Shown here in pieces: positions 58,641-64,000 of a stretch of DNA of 64,000 nucleotides (position 1 is its first letter; each line of letters begins with the position of its first letter). The position numbers were made by a program, and so were the translations under genes. The stretch lies in NCBI GenBank assembly GCA_037447655.1, contig JBBHKE010000806.1, positions 158,957 through 222,956 of the forward strand, given 5' to 3'. Source of the stretch: Zygnema cylindricum. Taxonomy: Eukaryota; Streptophyta; Zygnematophyceae; Zygnematales; Zygnemataceae. The notes beneath the pieces were generated by a model that worked only from the letters and a program-made list of their open reading frames with translations, searched no databases and had not been told where the DNA came from.

Positions 58641-60640
58641 TATGGTTAACATGTATATAAGTGTAAAATAAAGGTTATACGTCTAGTTAATACTACTTCG
58701 ACATAAATACTAACGTTACATTTAAACAAAATAAACATCTTACAGGTCACCCAGTTAGGTCCACACTAATGTTGGTAAAAGTTTATTTAGACATTAAGCT
58801 TAACAAATCGTAAGTTGTGATTATTAAAATACAACTCATCAATTGTGTACACTAACGACTTTTTTTTTTTGTAAATTATACGTAATGACAAACATAACGT
58901 ATAATACATTGTGTACGCATACATATGTATATACAACGTTTAACCTCACCAAATATGTGTATTAAAATGTAATGTTATCTTATATGTTAGGAAGTATTTA
59001 ACTTATTGTAGGTAAAGTATAATGTATAGTACCAACATGTGTCTTGTTGAACAATACTTACCATTTGTTCACAAATTTGTGTGTTTTTTACCTTTTGAAG
59101 TCAACGAAAATTGTTGACAATAATTAAATTGCATGCAATTACAAGTTTTGAAGAGTTAATAAATATAACTTCATTACATATAGTGGTGGTAGCATCCATT
59201 TTAATCAACACCGAATATGCATGTATGAAATAAACCCACTTGAAATAAAGTCATTAAGTGTGTCGTGTTGACATACAACACCTTTACCATTTGAACATTG
59301 AAAATTCACACCCCATCTCTACAACAGTCAAGACGTTGTCGCAATTGTTGGATTTTAAACGTTGTAAGAGTCTAACTTGCATAAACTCGCACGGAAAGTA
59401 CGATGAAGCAAATAAGTACGTGTACTTAGAAACTACAAGAAAAACGTACAAGTATGGAATACAAAGGATGGATTATATTTTTATAAATGTAAAATCCATT
59501 TCGTTTTGCCAAATACGTATAGATCATATTGGAAAAAATCAAAAGAATATTCGATACAACTCATAACGGTTAACATATCCAAAGGATGTATTCCTTGGCT
59601 TAAAAGGGTAAATTGAAACGTCAAATTTTGGATAAATTTTGCGAGGTAAATAATAGTAACAACAAAAAAGAAGGGAAAAGTACACTTATCTTCCCAAATA
59701 ATAGGATGAAAGTGGAGTACCTTTCCTACGACTTGAAAGGAAAAAAAATAGCTTAGCCTTCTTAAATTGTTTAAATCGTTCGTTAAAACGTCAAAACTGG
59801 CAGTCAACGTTTTATACGTTTGGGCCGTTGGGGATAACAGTTCAAACCAAACACTGCTAATATTATGGACAATGTCCCGTACAGCCCTCGAAACAGTCGA
59901 ATTTTAGATTTATAATTGAATTGTGTACCCGAGACAAAATTTTACGGTTTTAATTTTTACGTTCATAAATGAATGTCGTGGCGTACCGTATTCATGACTT
60001 CGTGACAATTGACATAAGCAGAAAGGTTGAAAAACTTTGAAAAACACTCCGAAATGTCATTATTCACAATTATCGTTAGCCGCCCCTAGCCGCCCAGATT
60101 TTAAATTAGAAAATCTCTTCCGCGAAATCTTCAAGCGAGTTCAACACTGTCAACCCACAAATTTATACTCCCTTGATCGCTTTCGCTTGGTCATTTGTAC
60201 GTATTGTACTTTTGTCGGCTCCCTGAGGGCGGTCTAGCCTTCCAGGGGCTGCACAAGTGCCGAAAATTGTCGTTTATCGGACTGGTCACCCCGTTCACAC
60301 TATCCAAAAATCTACTATTCAAGAGTCATCCGGTCCCAGAAAACTCCACTTCCGCGTACGATGACCAGCATACTGTACGGCTTTTGGACACAAAATTATG
60401 CCGGCCTACTGGAAAGAACATACACCAGATTTTATGTTCCAAGTGTGAACAATACCTCTATCTTAAATATTAGACTGTTCACATATGGCAGCTCTTTGTC
60501 GTTTCCGCGTAACCAACTAGGTTGCTGATTCTAGGCCTCCAGGGTTTGGTTGATTCGACTTTTTCTCTCCTAAAAAAAAGCATTTGACAGACTGTCTTAC
60601 AGCTTGCTGGAACTTTAATCTTTTGAGTTTTTACTTTGCA
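58641..60640. other. AT-rich intergenic DNA upstream of the TSSC4-like gene
   Basis: No recognisable gene. The last 600 bases are less AT-rich and probably hold the promoter and 5' leader of the following gene. A TTTGCAG acceptor-like site ends at 60641, so a 5' UTR intron is possible. Confidence 0.5.
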
Positions 60641-60655
60641 GTAGAGATTAATCTG

Positions 60656-63598
60656 ATGGGAGTAATGACTAGGGAGAACGGAGACTCTGTTTGTAATATT
60701 ACACATAACATAGACGATGATAATGCAGCCGCAATAAAAGAAATCCATGGACGCAAACAAATCCATGGAGACAGGCAAGAAGGCGAAGAAGACGATGGCC
60801 AAGTTTATCCCTCTTTTAAAACTGTTCCTTGTGAAGTGAAGAGAAGTGGCTCAGTAAGCTCTAGAATTAACGGACAGTTTAATAAACGGACAGTTTTGTA
60901 TCACAGGAATCGAGAACTGGTGACTGGCAGTCAAAGAAAAGATGCAAACGATTCTCCGACAGCTGCCGAGTCTCCGTTAGTCGGATACATGATTGCAAGA
61001 AAACAAAACATGAGTAAGAAATCTGTCGTTTTGTCGGATGATTCATCTTTTTTCAATAGAGCTGCCCGTGTTTTTGGTTCTTTGGCAACATCAGTTCCCT
61101 CAGAAAAAGTTAGTTTCCACTCGGGAGAACAAATCTGTGGAGGATGGATTGTGGCTGAAAAAGTGGTAAGAAAAAGGAGTGCGAGGGACGCTGGTTGGTT
61201 TGAAAACGACAAGCAAGATGATGGTATTTTTAACCATGGCTCCCGAGGAATGGTCAAGCGTATGCGAATGTCCATGTTCGGTAATAATGAAGAAGTCTTC
61301 GGCAATCCATTGGAATCTGCTGCAGATAGTGAGGAAGATAGTGAAGAAGAAGACAGCAAGGAGGAAGGTGAGAGAGAGGGAGTGGACGAAGAAGACGACG
61401 AGCTTTTTACGGGAAGGACGAGACGTGACAGGAGAATGTCAGTCGAAGGAGACGATGAGGAAGCCCATGCAATTGCCGAAATGGTAGGGCTTGATGCCTC
61501 TTTAGACGGTGAAGAGGAGGAGGATGAATTCGATCGATTTGCGGAAGGAATAATTACAAGCAGTCAAGGAAGGACCAATAATAAAAAGGATATTATTAGA
61601 ATGGCCGGTGGTAACTGGACAGCTTCACCAAATTGCAGGAAAAAGGATTCGTCTGGTTTATGGGAAGCAGGTGAACACCTTCCTGGAAGCCTCCTGGAGC
61701 TGAAGGATCGAAGAAGAGACTCACGGGCCAATCACGCAGAAGCTGCTAAAAGATTATTGGAAGATGCTGAGGAAGCTTCATTTGTTACAGGAACTTCTCT
61801 CCCGGGAATTTCTAAGCTTGATGACAAAGGATTGGTGGTAACGGCGAGGAGCTCAGCTTTATCAAATCGAAAAGTGGATGCGTTTGAAACCAGAAAAGAA
61901 ACCACACAATCAAAATTAGCGGTGAATTGTGAGATTGATAAGCAAAAAAACCCTATTCAAGGTGAAGGGGGGAAAAGTGCCTTTTCAGGTGAGGGAGGAG
62001 AGAGTCACAACCGAGGTTCAACGGAGAATGGAACTGTGTGTGAGGGCTGTCAGGTTTCGGAGAAGGATTTTGTGTCAGGTCTGGGTTTTGTATCAGAAAC
62101 TGACAAATCTAGTGAGAGGGAAGGTGTCGAATCCACTTGTCGTAGGGCTGACGAAGAGAAGCTTGGGGTTGCCTCACGGGAGGAGGTAAGCGGCCATAGA
62201 ATTGAGCCAGGGAGGGAGGTAAGAGGACAAAAAAGTAAGTCAAGTGGTGGAGAGTATTGCAGTCCTTCGACAGAAGATGTGAAGGAGGAGGAGGCAGGAG
62301 AAGGTAGAGAATTAGCTTGTTTGGATAATGGTATCGATAATTTGCCATTATTGGCGGGGAACAAACAGGAGATGAGGGAGGAGCGTTGTGGAATACTTAA
62401 GAGAGGAAAAACAATACACAGTTTAACTGACAGGGAAGGGATTATTGGTGAGAGTGAGAGAAGGAGGAGTGTGCGTTTTGCAATTCCAGAAGGAGAAGGC
62501 CCTGGGGAAGAAGAAACGCAAGAAAAGCCACAAGATTTTTTGAGGGAATTGGGGATATCAAGTGAGGAGGAGGAAGTGGAGGAGGGGGGCACAACTTGCA
62601 GGACAGAAAAAAATGAAGCTATCATGGGTTTAGACTTAAATAATATGAAGTTTATTGATTTACGAACATTGCAACGAAAAGCTATTCGAGAAAGTCAGGA
62701 TGGGGAGAGTAACGGTAAATCTTTCGGCACAATTTTGGAAGAGGACAAGAATTTGATCGAGAATGAAAGCAGAAAGAAGCACGTACCCGATCATGTGCAA
62801 AATCCTCATAAATACACCTACTATTCCCTAGACTGGGACGAAGAAGATAGTGATAAGGTCAACGAGATTGCGTTTCGTGCTACACAAAAAAGTGGAGAGA
62901 AATCGCTTTTGGGGACTCATAATAGTGGACCGCTGGCGAAACAGGAGGAAGGAGTCAAGAACAAGAGTGAGGAATCAAATGTGGGAGCAAATTGCAGTAG
63001 AGGAAAAGATGTGGGAGGTTTAGGGGTCGACGTAAAAAAGGTTGATAGTGACGTGACAGCAGACGAAGAGCGGTCCGAGCATCAGATCAGTTTTGTGCCT
63101 CGAGGAGAAAATAGAGTCGACAGTATTGGAGGAGGTCCAAGAGGTGGGAGAAGGGTGAGAGGGAGAGGCTCACGAGTGACCCTTGGGGGATCGGCAGATC
63201 TCAGAGCTCTTATGGCTAATACACATTTGGGATCACCGAAAACTCCATCGAGCAGTTTTTTGGACGAGATGATCGATTTTAATGAAGGTCAGGACGATGG
63301 TTCAAGTCTCGAAGGATTGTCCGATGTCGCGGGTATCCACTCTAATAATAGTAAAGGGGTTTTAAAAACAACGGGACTTAATGAATGTTCTTCTGGTGTA
63401 GTAGAGGAAGCGAAGACCAATAATACACTCAGAATCGTGGGAGGTAGTCGGTCAGAAGAAGAAGTTATGGGGAACAGTGAAGGCCTCGGTTTGAGGAAAG
63501 GAAGTGGTCGACAAGGGAGAAAATACCGTTCACGAAAGTGTTTTGAAGACGAGGGTCTTTCAGAGGAGCATGTCACAACTAGGGCGGTTGTAAGCTAG
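60656..63598 (+). CDS. Long acidic protein with TSSC4-like motif (probable U5 snRNP assembly factor)
   Basis: A single open frame of 980 codons from the ATG at 60656 (the frame extends upstream only to a TTG and across a possible acceptor) to TAG. Two conserved pieces resemble the TSSC4 family: SSFFNRAARVFGSLATS near residue 130 and VPDHVQNPHKYTYYSLDWDE near 710. Human TSSC4 is known to help assemble the U5 and tri-snRNP. The rest looks disordered: acidic tracts at about 224-265 (SEEDSEEEDSKEE) and 286-295, Glu-rich stretches near 640, and an Arg/Gly patch GGGPRGGRRVRGRGSR near 825-840. It is much longer than human TSSC4 (about 330 aa). A GTAAGC just before the stop could be a 5' splice site. 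The gene is very likely real; the family call is tentative. Confidence 0.72.
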   Translation: MGVMTRENGDSVCNITHNIDDDNAAAIKEIHGRKQIHGDRQEGEEDDGQVYPSFKTVPCEVKRSGSVSSRINGQFNKRTVLYHRNRELVTGSQRKDANDSPTAAESPLVGYMIARKQNMSKKSVVLSDDSSFFNRAARVFGSLATSVPSEKVSFHSGEQICGGWIVAEKVVRKRSARDAGWFENDKQDDGIFNHGSRGMVKRMRMSMFGNNEEVFGNPLESAADSEEDSEEEDSKEEGEREGVDEEDDELFTGRTRRDRRMSVEGDDEEAHAIAEMVGLDASLDGEEEEDEFDRFAEGIITSSQGRTNNKKDIIRMAGGNWTASPNCRKKDSSGLWEAGEHLPGSLLELKDRRRDSRANHAEAAKRLLEDAEEASFVTGTSLPGISKLDDKGLVVTARSSALSNRKVDAFETRKETTQSKLAVNCEIDKQKNPIQGEGGKSAFSGEGGESHNRGSTENGTVCEGCQVSEKDFVSGLGFVSETDKSSEREGVESTCRRADEEKLGVASREEVSGHRIEPGREVRGQKSKSSGGEYCSPSTEDVKEEEAGEGRELACLDNGIDNLPLLAGNKQEMREERCGILKRGKTIHSLTDREGIIGESERRRSVRFAIPEGEGPGEEETQEKPQDFLRELGISSEEEEVEEGGTTCRTEKNEAIMGLDLNNMKFIDLRTLQRKAIRESQDGESNGKSFGTILEEDKNLIENESRKKHVPDHVQNPHKYTYYSLDWDEEDSDKVNEIAFRATQKSGEKSLLGTHNSGPLAKQEEGVKNKSEESNVGANCSRGKDVGGLGVDVKKVDSDVTADEERSEHQISFVPRGENRVDSIGGGPRGGRRVRGRGSRVTLGGSADLRALMANTHLGSPKTPSSSFLDEMIDFNEGQDDGSSLEGLSDVAGIHSNNSKGVLKTTGLNECSSGVVEEAKTNNTLRIVGGSRSEEEVMGNSEGLGLRKGSGRQGRKYRSRKCFEDEGLSEEHVTTRAVVS

Positions 63599-64000
63599 TC
63601 TCTTGTTTTTTTCGGGCAGAATGTGTCTCGTATTTTTTTCGGGCGAATTGTGAATCGGTTTTTCGACCATAATGTGAATTGGTCTCAATGGACCGATGTA
63701 AGATTTTGCTTTTTTTTCTTTTTTTTCTTTTTGGGCAATCATTTGATCGTGTAGGAAGACAGTTTTAGTTTTGCTCGCTGTAAACAAAAAACCAAATGCG
63801 GAGAGGATGTGGATATGGAGTTTTTTTTTTTTTTTTGTGTGTGATATGATACCACTCCAGATGACTATCATCACAGCATATTTTCTTGACCTTTATTACA
63901 AATAGCGTAAAGGCTAAAAGGTTTTTCTACATTTTCAAAAGAAAAGAGTCTCGGCTTCTTGCCTGGAAGTTAGGGTTTAGGAAGAAATGAATGTCAGAGT
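63599..64000 (+). other. 3' flank of the TSSC4-like gene
   Basis: T-rich tracts (63709-63733, 63820-63838) and no further gene before the window ends. No canonical AATAAA is evident close to the stop. Confidence 0.5.

Noticed and set aside
60584-60655. N-terminal extension of the TSSC4-like protein from 60584
   Set aside because: The codon at 60584 is TTG, and the stretch crosses a TTTGCAG acceptor-like site. The ATG at 60656 is preferred.
1-64000. CRISPR arrays, tRNA or rRNA genes
   Set aside because: No repeat-spacer array and no tRNA or rRNA sequence was recognised by eye. The tandem repeats here have no unique spacers. A tRNA scan could still find one that I missed.

Overview
The window looks like nuclear DNA from a large, gene-poor, repeat-rich genome of the green plant lineage. 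A chloroplast-targeted chlorophyll-biosynthesis enzyme and a plant-type CCT theta subunit, both with many GT-AG introns, show this. About four genes in 64 kb, long microsatellites and many transposon layers would fit a charophyte such as Chara, but the species is an inference. A run of ten Ns at 30833-30842 is a scaffold join.

Layout: 1-2.1 kb holds purine-rich DNA and small TA-flanked or foldback elements. 2.6-10.4 kb is a plus-strand GT31 beta-1,3-galactosyltransferase gene. Its introns are mostly pyrimidine microsatellites, and one of its exons is present twice. 12.6-13.2 kb is an inverted-repeat element. 14.4-17.5 kb is an intact seven-exon CHL27/CRD1 gene (Mg-protoporphyrin IX monomethyl ester cyclase). 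18.6-26 kb holds TA-flanked MITEs, a broken hAT transposase gene (two in-frame TGA codons) and a nested non-autonomous hAT element with a perfect 8-bp target duplication. 27.2-37 kb holds three copies, in different states of decay, of a LINE-like element; one is split by a hAT MITE. 37.5-54.1 kb is the minus-strand CCT8 gene (13 exons, 549 aa), whose 3' half (exons 9-13) is repeated downstream as a 4.2-kb near-identical copy. 54.4-56.3 kb is another cluster of MITEs and a hAT element, and 56.3-60.6 kb is AT-rich. 60.7-63.6 kb is a single-exon gene for a long acidic protein with a TSSC4-like motif.

The four genes are unrelated housekeeping or secretory functions (Golgi glycosylation, chlorophyll synthesis, cytosolic chaperonin, probable U5 snRNP assembly); I see no operon or pathway cluster. 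The most unusual features are the GT31 exon pair, where the reading frame demands exactly one copy, the microsatellite introns that run into 3' splice sites, the partial CCT8 duplication with a break at a TA microsatellite, and the datable nested transposon insertions.
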